The notes below the pieces were generated by a model. It had not been told where the DNA came from and did not search any database. It worked only from the letters and a program-made list of their open reading frames with translations. Below, one piece after another: positions 1-8,660 of a stretch of DNA of 64,000 nt. The position numbers and the translations under genes are program-made. Numbering within the stretch: the stretch's first letter is position 1; each line of letters opens with the position of its first letter. Origin of the DNA: Actinomycetota bacterium. GTDB lineage: Bacteria; Actinomycetota; CADDZG01; JAHWKV01. Location: NCBI GenBank assembly GCA_019347715.1, contig JAHWKU010000002.1, forward strand, positions 182,349-246,348, written 5' to 3'.

Positions 1-293
1 AGCCGCTTGAAATGTCCGTTGATGAGGTTTTTGTCTTCTCGGCAACGGCCAAGGACGAAGACACCTATCAGGTTCAAGGCAAGACGATCGACCTAGAACC
101 GATGCTGAGAGACCTGACGATATTGGCCATCCCCATTCGTCCGCTGCACTCCAATGCATGCAAGGGGATATGCCCGGTTTGCGGAGCAGATCGCAATCAG
201 GTCGACTGCGGTCACCGAGAAGAGAAGGTTGAGCTCCGATGGGAGCCACTTAGAGCACTCGTAGAAAGCAAGTTCCAATCGGAGGAAAGTTAA
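1..293 (+). CDS. YceD/DUF177 family protein, C-terminal part (5' end outside window)
   Basis: This is the 3' part of a gene that begins upstream. The reading frame is open from the first bases and codes Pro-Leu-Glu before the first internal ATG at 12, which fits the C-x-R-C-L-x-P-L-x motif typical of DUF177/YceD. The C-terminus keeps the second conserved motif, CPVCGADRNQ followed by a Cys, a probable zinc-binding element. In the family this gene normally precedes rpmF, as it does here: its stop is followed immediately by the rpmF ATG. YceD is linked to 23S rRNA and ribosome maturation in some bacteria and plants, but its exact role is unclear. The family call is secure; the function is not. 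Confidence 0.88.
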   Translation, partial: PLEMSVDEVFVFSATAKDEDTYQVQGKTIDLEPMLRDLTILAIPIRPLHSNACKGICPVCGADRNQVDCGHREEKVELRWEPLRALVESKFQSEES

Positions 294-470
294 ATGCCAA
301 CGCCCAAGAGGAAGAAGTCCAGATCCACCACGCGCCATCGCAAGGCCCAGTGGAAATTGGAGTCGCCACCGAAAGCGACCTGCCCTCAATGCCACGCACC
401 GAAGATGCCGCACAGGGTTTGCGGCAAGTGCGGTTACTACGCGGGCCGCGAGGTTGTAGAGATCGAATAG
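294..470 (+). CDS. rpmF: 50S ribosomal protein L32
   Basis: A 58-residue basic protein starting MPTPKRKKSRSTTRHRKAQW, the standard L32 N-terminus. Two Cys pairs (CPQC and CGKC) form the zinc ribbon, so this is the zinc-binding (C+) form of L32, whose expression can depend on zinc supply in organisms that also carry a C- paralog. The ATG follows the DUF177 stop directly, with GGAGGAAAG as ribosome binding site at 281-289. The stop TAG at 468-470 abuts the TTG of rnc. The order DUF177-rpmF-rnc is widespread in bacteria. Confidence 0.96.
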   Translation: MPTPKRKKSRSTTRHRKAQWKLESPPKATCPQCHAPKMPHRVCGKCGYYAGREVVEIE

Positions 471-1190
471 TTGAACAACGACAGGTCTCAAGCTGTCGAA
501 GCGACCGACTTCGAACACTTCCAAGAGACCATCTCCGTCCGGTTCTCTGACCCGTCATTCTTGAAAATGGCCTTGACTCATCGCTCACATGCCTTCGAGC
601 AGGGCGGAACACCCCACAACGAAAGGCTGGAATTCCTTGGAGATGCCGTCCTCGGTCTGATCGTTACCGACCTCATCTTCGAGTGGTTCCCCGATCTCCC
701 AGAAGGAGAAATGGCCAAGTTGAGAGCAAGCACGGTGAACATGGCGGTCTTGGCCGACGCCGCACGGGCAATAGGACTCGGTCAGCAGCTTCTGCTCGGC
801 AAGGGCGAAGACCTCTCTGGGGGCCGCGACAAGCCATCCATTCTCGGCGATGCCTTCGAGGCTCTCCTTGGGGCCGTTTATCTCGACAGCGGAATTGACG
901 CCGCCAGGCAGATCGTCGAAACGCTGTTCACCTCCCATATCAAGGATCACGTTGAAAGGGGAGTCGTCAGGGATTTCAAGACCACCCTTCAGGAAGAGGC
1001 TGCGCGCTTGTTCGGTGAGCATCCTGTATACGAGATCACCCCAAGCGGTCCCGACCACGCGAAGAGATTCTCTGCGAGGGTCTTTCTGGGCGGCCGGCAT
1101 CTCGGTGAGGGAGGCGGTCGGTCCAAGAAAGAAGCGGAGCAGGCGGCGGCGAAAGAAGCTCTCGCGGTATTGGAGGGGTCTGATGCCTGA
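471..1190 (+). CDS. rnc: Ribonuclease III
   Basis: Double-strand-specific endoribonuclease of 239 aa that matures rRNA precursors and cuts structured mRNA. The RNase III signature HNERLEFLGDAVLGL lies near residues 46-60 and carries the metal-binding acidic residues. A second acidic cluster (GDAFEALLGAVYLD) follows, then a C-terminal dsRNA-binding domain from about residue 160 (KTTLQEEAARLFG to the Ala-rich end). The TTG start at 471 directly abuts the rpmF stop; the first internal ATG at 567 would delete conserved N-terminal sequence. The 3' end overlaps mutM by 8 nt, so the genes are co-transcribed. Confidence 0.96.
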   Translation: MNNDRSQAVEATDFEHFQETISVRFSDPSFLKMALTHRSHAFEQGGTPHNERLEFLGDAVLGLIVTDLIFEWFPDLPEGEMAKLRASTVNMAVLADAARAIGLGQQLLLGKGEDLSGGRDKPSILGDAFEALLGAVYLDSGIDAARQIVETLFTSHIKDHVERGVVRDFKTTLQEEAARLFGEHPVYEITPSGPDHAKRFSARVFLGGRHLGEGGGRSKKEAEQAAAKEALAVLEGSDA

Positions 1191-2025
1191 GCTTCCAGAG
1201 GTAGAAGTCATCAGGCGTGATCTCGAGAAAGAGATCGTCGGTAAGAAGATCAAGAAAGTCGAAGTGCGAAACACCAAGAACGCGATGCGGGCGATAAGAC
1301 GGCACAAAAGGCGCAAGGAATTCGAAGATGCGCTGGCCGGGCTCAAGATCACAAAGATCGATCGCCGCGGGAAGTACATCCTGACCCATCTGAACGGAAA
1401 GATTCTTGTCTCTCATCTTGGAATGTCTGGACAGCTTTCTCTTACCAAGGCTTCGGCGCCCCAGGAAAACCACACTCACGTCGTGATCCATTTCACGATT
1501 GGTGGGCAGCTGCGGTTCGTCGACCCGCGTACCTTCGGGGAGATGTTCGTGACAGAGAAAGGCGAGCTCGGAGAGGTGAAGGAGCTTCAGAACCTTGGGA
1601 TCGATCCTCTCGAACAGGCTCTCACCTGGCAGTACTTCTCCAAAACCCTCGAGGAAAAGAAGACCAAGCTCAAGGCCCTTCTTATGGATCAGAAGTTCAT
1701 CTGTGGCCTTGGCAATATCTATTCCGACGAGATCCTGTTCGCGGCCGGGCTGCGCTTCGATCACCCCTCGAATGAGTTGTCTTCGCAGGAGGTGAGAAGG
1801 CTTTACCGCGCCATCCAGGAAATTCTGCAGGAGGCGATCAGATTCCGAGGCACGTCCGCCGACGACGAACAGTACAAGGATCTATACGGAGCACTTGGAG
1901 AATTTCAAACTCAGCTAAAGGTTTACCAGCGTGAAGGACAGCCCTGCCGGCGATGTCGCACGCCGGTCGAGAGGGCGAGGTGGAGCAACCGCTCGACCTT
2001 CTTCTGCCCGCAATGCCAAGTCTGA
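1183..2025 (+). CDS. mutM: Formamidopyrimidine-DNA glycosylase (Fpg/MutM)
   Basis: Base-excision repair glycosylase/AP lyase that removes 8-oxoguanine and formamidopyrimidines. The protein is 280 aa. It starts MPELPEVEVIRR, where Pro1 after Met removal is the catalytic nucleophile and Glu2 follows. The helix-two-turn-helix region (QKFICGLGNIYSDEILF) and the C-terminal zinc finger (CRRC ... FFCPQCQ) are complete. The usual Gly before Arg-Ser-Thr in the finger is Asn here. The start overlaps the end of rnc by 8 nt, and the 3' end overlaps the next ORF by 13 nt. The order rnc-mutM-(smc)-ftsY is typical of Actinobacteria and Firmicutes. Confidence 0.96.
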   Translation: MPELPEVEVIRRDLEKEIVGKKIKKVEVRNTKNAMRAIRRHKRRKEFEDALAGLKITKIDRRGKYILTHLNGKILVSHLGMSGQLSLTKASAPQENHTHVVIHFTIGGQLRFVDPRTFGEMFVTEKGELGEVKELQNLGIDPLEQALTWQYFSKTLEEKKTKLKALLMDQKFICGLGNIYSDEILFAAGLRFDHPSNELSSQEVRRLYRAIQEILQEAIRFRGTSADDEQYKDLYGALGEFQTQLKVYQREGQPCRRCRTPVERARWSNRSTFFCPQCQV

Positions 2026-2693
2026 AGCTCGGCGGACTCCCGGCACTCGTCGACGAACCGACAGGAGATCCTGCTGGAGGAGTGCTCCTAACGCACGGCG
2101 CAGGAGGCGACATGAAGGGTGCGGGACTGACCGCACTCGCGCATGGGCTGGCCGCAAACAGACTTCTCGTATGCCGTTTCGATCTGCCATACCGGGTGGA
2201 AGGAAGAAAAAGCCCGCCGGCAGCAGAAAAGAGCGTTGACGGAGTCGTATCGGCCTTCGAAGGAGTGGTGGAGCGCTTCGGGACCTTGAAGTGGGTGGTA
2301 GGAGGCAAGTCCTACGGTGGGAGGGTTGCATCACTTGCGGTCGCGGGGGGCCTGGATGCAGCCGGTCTGTTGTTCTACGGGTACCCACTTCATCCTCCTG
2401 GAAAAAAGGAAAGCCTTCGAGTCGGCCACTGGCCCGAAATCACGGTGCCTTGCTTGTTTCTTCAAGGAACGAATGACTCGTTCTGCGACTTCACCCTGCT
2501 CAACCGGCACCTCTCCGAACTCGGCGCAGGACACGAGCTCATCGTCGTGGAGGGCGGAGACCACTCCCTCAAAGTTCCCGCAGGCCGGTCGCCGGATGGG
2601 CGAGCCCGATCCGGGAAGGAGGTTATCGATGGACTCGTCGAGCCTGTTGTGGATTGGCTCAAGAGGGTGCACGGAGACTCCAGCCGGTCCTAA
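2013..2693 (+). CDS. Alpha/beta hydrolase, KANL3/Tex30-like (dienelactone-hydrolase-like)
   Basis: A 226-residue alpha/beta-hydrolase-fold protein. An oxyanion-type HGAGGDM motif follows the first strand. The nucleophile elbow is GGKSYGGR (Ser), the acid probably lies in GTNDSFCD, and the catalytic His is in GGDHSL, so the triad is complete. It resembles the short COG3571-type predicted hydrolases; the substrate cannot be inferred. I chose the ATG at 2013 (MPSLKLGGLPA), which overlaps mutM by 13 nt; an in-frame start at 1953 would add a segment unlike the family. It is the last gene of the rnc operon and converges on apgM with 8 nt between the stops. Confidence 0.8.
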   Translation: MPSLKLGGLPALVDEPTGDPAGGVLLTHGAGGDMKGAGLTALAHGLAANRLLVCRFDLPYRVEGRKSPPAAEKSVDGVVSAFEGVVERFGTLKWVVGGKSYGGRVASLAVAGGLDAAGLLFYGYPLHPPGKKESLRVGHWPEITVPCLFLQGTNDSFCDFTLLNRHLSELGAGHELIVVEGGDHSLKVPAGRSPDGRARSGKEVIDGLVEPVVDWLKRVHGDSSRS

Positions 2694-2701
2694 TAGTTGG
2701 A

Positions 2702-3898
2702 TCAGGCGCCGAACTTCATAAGGCGGCCGGCCGCTGCGAGCATGTGGGGCATGAGGTCTTTCGCCATAACTGACCCAAAACCGCCCTGGCGCGCTGCCTC
2801 TTCATTGAAGGTCTCGACGCTGTCCGCTGGGATACGGGAGCCCCACATCACGAACGCGACTGGATGCCATGAATGCTCCATCATCTGGGAAGGCGTCGAG
2901 TGGTCTCCGGTAACACAGATCACATCCGGCTGCAGCTTCATAACTTCCGGCAGCATTGCGTCGACTTCCTCGATGGCGGCTACCTTGCGATCGAAATCGC
3001 CGTCTTCACCTGCGGAATCCGTGGCTTTGTGGTGGACGAACATGAAATCGTAAGAAGGCCAGCCTTCCCGCAACGCTTGAAGTGTTCCATCCAGGCCGGC
3101 AGCAGAAGACGGCACTTCCATGCCGGCGATTCGCGCGATTCCTCTGTACATCGGATAGGAAGCGATCCCTATTCCATTCAACCCGTAACGCTGATCAAAG
3201 GAGGGCAAGTCTGGAAGGGTGTCGAATCCTCGGAGCAAGAGGAAGTTGGCTTTTTCTCCTTCGAGGATCTTCTTCGTTTGGTCGAGAAAGTTCCGCACGC
3301 AAGCAGCCGTGCCCTCGGCTGATTCATCGATGGGCGCGGGGGCCAGGGGACTGACTCCTATTGCCTGAGGGTCGGTATCGGTGACGAGCGGGGATAGCCC
3401 TTCACCTCTCAAAACGAGAAGGGCACGGTGTTCTTTCTCCGTTTGCAGGAAGAATTCGATGTCTCCGAGATCGGCTTGCTCCCGGATTTTCAGACAGAGA
3501 CGCTCGTTCTCCTCGGTTGGAAGGCGACCGGCTCTACGATCGGTCAGCATCCCTTCGTCGTCCAGATGGCAGAAGTTAACGCGGGCCGCGACGTCGCCTG
3601 ATTGAAGATCGAACCCGATTCCAGCGGCCGATAGGGCTCCCCGGCCAAGCTCCCACTTGAGCGGGTCGTAGCCGAACAACGCGAGATGGCCGGCGCCGCT
3701 GCCCGGAGTGACCCCGGGGGCAACCACGGTGTGAACTCCGCTAGATCCTTCTTTTGCCAGGCGATCCAGATTTGGAGTCTTCGCCTCGAAGAGCTCGGAG
3801 CCCCTCTGTGGGGTTCGAAAGCCTCCGAGACCGTCAAGGACCATCAGCACGATCTTGGAATCGGACGGAGTCTTCAGTCTTTCGAAGAGTTGATCCAT
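2702..3898 (-). CDS. apgM: 2,3-bisphosphoglycerate-independent phosphoglycerate mutase, archaeal type
   Basis: A 398-residue alkaline-phosphatase-superfamily enzyme that interconverts 3- and 2-phosphoglycerate in glycolysis. The metal-binding start IVLMVLDGLGG, the phospho-acceptor region PGVTPGSGAGHLALFGYDP (Ser in GSGAGH) and late metal ligands (FVHHKATDSAGEDGD, VTGDHSTP, HSWHPV) are all visible. The length and these motifs match the archaeal-type ApgM (about 400 aa) rather than GpmI (about 510 aa). I chose the ATG at 3898 (MDQLFERLKT) because residues upstream of it are not conserved. A TAGAGT hexamer lies 10 nt before this ATG on the minus strand. It diverges from smc across a 97-nt gap. 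Confidence 0.92.
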   Translation of the reverse strand: MDQLFERLKTPSDSKIVLMVLDGLGGFRTPQRGSELFEAKTPNLDRLAKEGSSGVHTVVAPGVTPGSGAGHLALFGYDPLKWELGRGALSAAGIGFDLQSGDVAARVNFCHLDDEGMLTDRRAGRLPTEENERLCLKIREQADLGDIEFFLQTEKEHRALLVLRGEGLSPLVTDTDPQAIGVSPLAPAPIDESAEGTAACVRNFLDQTKKILEGEKANFLLLRGFDTLPDLPSFDQRYGLNGIGIASYPMYRGIARIAGMEVPSSAAGLDGTLQALREGWPSYDFMFVHHKATDSAGEDGDFDRKVAAIEEVDAMLPEVMKLQPDVICVTGDHSTPSQMMEHSWHPVAFVMWGSRIPADSVETFNEEAARQGGFGSVMAKDLMPHMLAAAGRLMKFGA

Positions 3899-3995
3899 TT
3901 CGGTGGCAACTCTACAGGCCGAAATGATCGGAAGCCGGGCCGGCGCACAATCCCCTGGCCCCATCGCCCCCTTTGCTAACATCGTTCAGCGAGTC

Positions 3996-6900
3996 ATGTT
4001 TCTAAAAAATCTGGTCATACGCGGCTTCAAATCATTCGCGGACAAAACCGTCCTCGATTTCGAGCCCGGTGTATCCATCATCGTTGGGCCCAACGGCTCC
4101 GGAAAGAGCAACATCATCGACTCGATCTCATGGGTCCTCGGTGAACAGGGGCCCAGAAGCCTCCGGGGCGGAAAGATGGAGGACGTGATCTATGCGGGAT
4201 CGCGCCTGAGACCTGCCCTTGGTATGGCCGAGGTCACGATGACCATAGACAACTCTTCCGGCCTTCTTCCTATCGACTTCACAGAGGTAACGATCTCGAG
4301 GACCCTTTTTCGAAGCGGTGAAAGTGAATATCGTCTAAACGGTACTCAGTGCCGGCTCCTGGATATCGCCGAGATCCTTTCTGATACCGGAATCGGAAGG
4401 GAGCAGCACACGATCATCGGACAAGGTCAGCTCGACCAAGTCCTTACGGCAGATCCGATTCAGATGCGAGGGTTCATCGAGGAAGCCGCGGGGATCGCAA
4501 AGCACCGCAGGAGAAAAGACCGAGCGCTGCGAAAGATCGCGGCAACAGAACAGAACCTTCTTCGTCTAAGCGACCTGCTTTCGGAGATTCGCCGTCAGCT
4601 CCGTCCACTGAGAGAGCAAGCCGAGGTGGCCAAGAAGCATGCCACGCTGGCTGAGGAGCTCGGCAGGATCAGGCTGGTCTCCACCGCGCGTGAACTGAAA
4701 GACGTGCGAGAAAAGCTGGGCCCTTCCGGTTCACTCGACCTCGATGTTCCCATCAGGCAAAAGGAAACGGAACTGAGGGACATCGAATCCACTCTGTCTC
4801 TTCTCGAGAGGAGCAGAGCCGAGATCTTCGCCAGGGCGGAGGCGGAGAGGGATGCTGCCTGGAGCCTCAGTCGTGCGCTCGAACGCCTTTCCAACGTTAC
4901 TCGTCTGGCGGCTGAGAGAAGAAGGACACTCGAAGCCGAACTCGGGGCAACTACCGAGGCTTCGGCTCAAGCGCGCGTAGCCGAGATCACAAGAGAGTTG
5001 AAATCCTCCGAAGCCACCCTGGAGGTCTCCAAGAAAGAAGAGAACGCGTCAGAAGCCCTGTACATGGGCAAGAAGGGCGCTTTGGACGAAGCGAGCAGAG
5101 CCGTTCTTGCCGCAGAGGCAGTTCTCACTCCTATCCGCAACAGACTGCGCGACGCCACGTCCGAGGCTGTGCGCATCAGGGGAGAGAAGGCAGCGCTCGA
5201 GGCCTCGATCGACGCGATCGAAAAGGAGAGAAGCCGGGCTGCGGGCCGCGAAATAGGCCTGAAGGATTCCCTGTCCGAAGCAAGCTCGAGATTGGAAGAG
5301 GCAAGAAGGGAAAGCCTTGGTCTTGAAGGTGAAGAGGCTCCTGTTGTGGCTGAGATCGAGGAGAGGGATGCCGAGATCGCGGCACTGGACAGAGAGATGT
5401 CCCTGATCCAGGGGGGTCTAAAGGAGGCTGAGCGCGAGTGGTACGGGTGGCAAGCGCGTGCTGAGATAAGGGGAGGTTCCTCCGAACTCGCAAGCCGGCT
5501 GGCGGCAGAGTCGATTCCCGGAGTGATCGGCATCCTTTCCCAACTCGTGAATGCGCGATCAGAAGGACTGAAGTTGCTTACCGCCTATGCCGGCCGTCCT
5601 GAAGCGGTGCTCGTAGTTGAGTCAGCTTCGGTCGCCGCAGAGGTCTCTCGCAGGAGTGGCCAGGACGGCAGGATTGGCATCTTGACCCCTTCCGAATCAC
5701 GGGCCGTAGTACATGGGGCCCGTCCGCTCCTGGATTCGATCGAGGCGCTGCATCCCGCTGTCGATTCGGCCCTTGCCGGAGTCTTCGAAGCATCCTCGGT
5801 GGAAGAGGCGGTCGGTCTTGCAGGATCTAACCGCGGAGCGACTTTCGTCACCATTGACGGCGCTGTAGCTGCGGGTTCACTGCTTGCGCTGGGACCATCA
5901 GAAGCGGAAGACATCGCGGAGCGTGCGAAGCAGAGGGTCGAAGAGCTTCGGCGTTCGGAATCAGAGGTGTTTTCGAAGCTGGAGGTGTCAAGACGCAAGA
6001 AAGAGGAGGCGCTAGTCAAGCTCAATGAGATCGACGCGCGCATGGCTGCCGTCTCGGAACGAGTAAGCGGAGCCGAGCGCGATGTGCATGCCCTGGAGCG
6101 CGAGCTCACAGTCGTATCCGAGCAGAGGGCCCAGGCCGACTCCTCTAGGGGCAACGTCGTCGAGAAGATGCAGTCCTCGAGTGCATTGCTGCCCGAGGTC
6201 GAAGCCACCATCCGTGAGCTGTCCGCCGAGATAGAAGCTCTTCAAAAAGAGTATGCGGTGGCGGCCGCTGCTACCGAATCGCTCGCTGCTGAGGCAGAAG
6301 AAGCGAGGATGGAGCTAACGCGTGTCTCCGAGCGGAGGCGATTGGTGGAGGAGCGCCTGGCTGCTTTGAGAACGGCCCTCGCCGAAGCACAGCACGCTGC
6401 TGACTCCGTTGAAGGAAAGCGCCGGGCCATTCAGGCCACGATCGAACACGTAGCCGAGGTCGCCGCGGTGGCGCATTCCCTTGTGGAAGGGGCGTCCGAT
6501 TGGGCAGAAAACGCCGAATCCTCCTACCAGGAGTCCCGCGAGGAGTTGAAGGGCCTGGATTCGCAGGTCGGTGAATTGCGCGTGGAGAGGGCCGCTCGTG
6601 CCGGTGCCTTGGACGATATGCGTCAGCGCGCGCGCCAGGAGGATCTACAGAAAAGCGAAATCAGGATCAGGGCGCGGATTCTCGAAGAGCGCCTGGAAGA
6701 ACAGTGGCAGATCGAACCGGACCAGGCGGTCGAGCGGTTTGGTCATCAGTGGGAGGCCGAAGATCCATCGCGTATCGAAGATCCTCTCGGTCGTATCGCG
6801 GCAACTGACGCCGACAGTTTGGAGCGAAGAAGGACGCGCCTCGAACGCGATCTATCGACTATAGGGACGGTCAATCCCCTGGCATCCCAAGAGTTCGACT

Positions 6901-7529
6901 CTCTCACCGAGCGAGAGGACTTTCTTACCAGACAGATCGCAGATGTTCGAGCTTCGCGGCGCGACCTCTTCAAGATCACGACAGAGATTGACGAGCAGAT
7001 CCGCGAAATGTTCAAGGGTGCATTCGAGGATGTGGCATCCGAATACGAGCGGCTTTTCGCCATGCTCTTCCCAGGAGGACAGGGGAGGCTCCGCTTGACG
7101 GAACCGTCCGACATGCTGCAAACCGGAGTAGAGGTGGAGGCGAGGCCCGGAGGGAAGAATTTGAAACGCCTGTCTCTGTTGTCCGGAGGAGAGAAGGCGC
7201 TTTCGGCCCTCGCCGTGCTCTTTGCGATATTCAGGGCAAGGCCTTCACCGTTCTATGTTCTCGATGAGGTGGAAGCTGCACTCGACGACGTCAACCTTCA
7301 CCGGTTCTTGGGTTTGCTGAGGGAATTCCGTTCGACTTCGCAGCTGCTCGTGGTTACTCACCAGAAGCGAACGATGGAAGCGGCCGATGTTCTCTACGGC
7401 GTTTCGATCAAGCCGGACGGCGCCAGCCGCGTCATCGCAGAGAAGCTGTCCGATGAATGGCCAAAGGAAGACTCGGCCACACCACGACAGTGGTCTGCAT
7501 CCGAACTGACCCGCCCGGCTGATAGTTAA
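3996..7529 (+). CDS. smc: Chromosome segregation protein SMC
   Basis: A 1177-residue SMC ATPase, the core of the SMC-ScpAB condensin that compacts and segregates the chromosome. The N-terminus MFLKNLVIRGFKSFADKT and Walker A GPNGSGKSNIID are canonical. Long coiled coils flank a hinge around residues 505-650. The C-terminal head has the signature LSGGEKALSALAVL and the Walker B region FYVLDEVEAALDD. The hinge looks short and lacks the usual G-x-(L/M)-T-G-G ending. The start at 3996 is fixed by the conserved N-terminus; a TAACAT hexamer at 3977-3982 could be the -10 box. ftsY follows 12 nt downstream. Confidence 0.97.
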   Translation: MFLKNLVIRGFKSFADKTVLDFEPGVSIIVGPNGSGKSNIIDSISWVLGEQGPRSLRGGKMEDVIYAGSRLRPALGMAEVTMTIDNSSGLLPIDFTEVTISRTLFRSGESEYRLNGTQCRLLDIAEILSDTGIGREQHTIIGQGQLDQVLTADPIQMRGFIEEAAGIAKHRRRKDRALRKIAATEQNLLRLSDLLSEIRRQLRPLREQAEVAKKHATLAEELGRIRLVSTARELKDVREKLGPSGSLDLDVPIRQKETELRDIESTLSLLERSRAEIFARAEAERDAAWSLSRALERLSNVTRLAAERRRTLEAELGATTEASAQARVAEITRELKSSEATLEVSKKEENASEALYMGKKGALDEASRAVLAAEAVLTPIRNRLRDATSEAVRIRGEKAALEASIDAIEKERSRAAGREIGLKDSLSEASSRLEEARRESLGLEGEEAPVVAEIEERDAEIAALDREMSLIQGGLKEAEREWYGWQARAEIRGGSSELASRLAAESIPGVIGILSQLVNARSEGLKLLTAYAGRPEAVLVVESASVAAEVSRRSGQDGRIGILTPSESRAVVHGARPLLDSIEALHPAVDSALAGVFEASSVEEAVGLAGSNRGATFVTIDGAVAAGSLLALGPSEAEDIAERAKQRVEELRRSESEVFSKLEVSRRKKEEALVKLNEIDARMAAVSERVSGAERDVHALERELTVVSEQRAQADSSRGNVVEKMQSSSALLPEVEATIRELSAEIEALQKEYAVAAAATESLAAEAEEARMELTRVSERRRLVEERLAALRTALAEAQHAADSVEGKRRAIQATIEHVAEVAAVAHSLVEGASDWAENAESSYQESREELKGLDSQVGELRVERAARAGALDDMRQRARQEDLQKSEIRIRARILEERLEEQWQIEPDQAVERFGHQWEAEDPSRIEDPLGRIAATDADSLERRRTRLERDLSTIGTVNPLASQEFDSLTEREDFLTRQIADVRASRRDLFKITTEIDEQIREMFKGAFEDVASEYERLFAMLFPGGQGRLRLTEPSDMLQTGVEVEARPGGKNLKRLSLLSGGEKALSALAVLFAIFRARPSPFYVLDEVEAALDDVNLHRFLGLLREFRSTSQLLVVTHQKRTMEAADVLYGVSIKPDGASRVIAEKLSDEWPKEDSATPRQWSASELTRPADS

Positions 7530-7535
7530 TACTCT
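7530..7535 (+). promoter_or_regulatory. Putative -10 box of ftsY (leaderless)
   Basis: TACTCT ends exactly 6 nt before the GTG start of ftsY at 7542, and no Shine-Dalgarno sequence intervenes. With a usual -10 to +1 distance, transcription would begin at the start codon. Confidence 0.5.
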
Positions 7536-7541
7536 TCAATC

Positions 7542-8660
7542 GTGACCACCGAGCTGCTCTACCTTCTTGTCGCAGGCGTGTCGGTGCTCGTCGTCGCCGC
7601 GATCTTCTTCGTCGGACTTCGGAGTAAAACTAGGGCCAAAACTCCTCCGGCCCCTGAGGCCCCGCCCCGAGAGGTTCCCGCTCCGGAGGCTCCGGTCTCT
7701 GAGGCGCCGGCCCCCGAGGAACCTCCTGCTGCTGCAGTTCCGCCCGCTCCCGCACCCCCCAAAATCTCAGTCGCCGATCGGTTCTCACGAGGGCTGGCGA
7801 AGAGCCGTCTGGTCCTTTCAGAGAGGCTCAATCTGGTCCTCGGCAAAGACCGATTGTCGGAGGACGACTGGGACGAAATCGAAGAGGCGCTCATCCGTGC
7901 GGATGTCGGAGTCAAGGCTGCGACCAAGATCGTGACCAAATTGAGGACCAGCAAGCCGGCTGTCTCAGAGCTGAAAGCAGCGCTTCGGGACGAGATGGTG
8001 TCGGTCCTTTCCGGCAGGCAGAGGCAGCTGGCGATGGGCCCAGGCGTAACGAGTGTTTGGCTTGTTACTGGGGTGAACGGGGTGGGGAAGACGACGTCGA
8101 TTGCAAAGCTGGCCCATAGGATGAAAGCGGAAGGATCGAGTGTGGTCGTAGCTGCAGCGGATACCTTCCGCGCGGCAGCGATCGATCAATTGGGTACGTG
8201 GGCCGAACGCGTGGATGTACCCATGATCCGTCACGATCCTGGGTCGGACCCCGGAGCGGTTCTCTTCGATGCGATCTCGTACGCCAAGGCGCGCGATATC
8301 GACCTCGTCATAGCCGACACCGCCGGAAGACTTCACACGAAGACGAACTTGATGGATGAGTTGAAGAAGATCAAAAGGGTGGCCGAGCGCGAGGCTGGCT
8401 CTGTCGCTGAAGTGCTTCTGGTCCTCGATGCAACCGTGGGTCAAAACGGCATTTCCCAGGCAAAGACCTTTCAGGAAGCGATCGAGGTATCGGGAGTCAT
8501 CCTGACGAAGCTGGACGGTACTGCCAAAGGGGGAATAGTCCTGGCTGTGGAACAGGAGTTGGGCATTCCGGTGAAGGCCGTTGGTGTTGGCGAAACCCTC
8601 GATGACCTCCAGCCTTTCGTGCCGGGCGAGTTCGTGGACGCGCTTCTGGCCGATTCCTAA
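7542..8660 (+). CDS. ftsY: Signal recognition particle receptor FtsY
   Basis: A 372-residue SRP receptor GTPase that docks ribosome-SRP complexes at the membrane. An N-terminal hydrophobic segment (LLYLLVAGVSVLVVAAIFFVG) acts as a membrane anchor and is followed by a Pro/Ala/Glu-rich linker (about residues 30-75), a layout typical of actinobacterial FtsY. The NG domain has G1 GVNGVGKTTS, DTAGRLHTKT and TKLDGTAKGG. The GTG start at 7542 lies 12 nt after the smc stop. The stop TAA at 8658-8660 is nested with the stop of the opposing histidine kinase (shared CTAA). Confidence 0.96.
   Translation: MTTELLYLLVAGVSVLVVAAIFFVGLRSKTRAKTPPAPEAPPREVPAPEAPVSEAPAPEEPPAAAVPPAPAPPKISVADRFSRGLAKSRLVLSERLNLVLGKDRLSEDDWDEIEEALIRADVGVKAATKIVTKLRTSKPAVSELKAALRDEMVSVLSGRQRQLAMGPGVTSVWLVTGVNGVGKTTSIAKLAHRMKAEGSSVVVAAADTFRAAAIDQLGTWAERVDVPMIRHDPGSDPGAVLFDAISYAKARDIDLVIADTAGRLHTKTNLMDELKKIKRVAEREAGSVAEVLLVLDATVGQNGISQAKTFQEAIEVSGVILTKLDGTAKGGIVLAVEQELGIPVKAVGVGETLDDLQPFVPGEFVDALLADS

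Noticed and set aside
585-1379. Minus-strand ORF of 264 codons
   Set aside because: It is the shadow of rnc and the start of mutM, both of which have diagnostic motifs.
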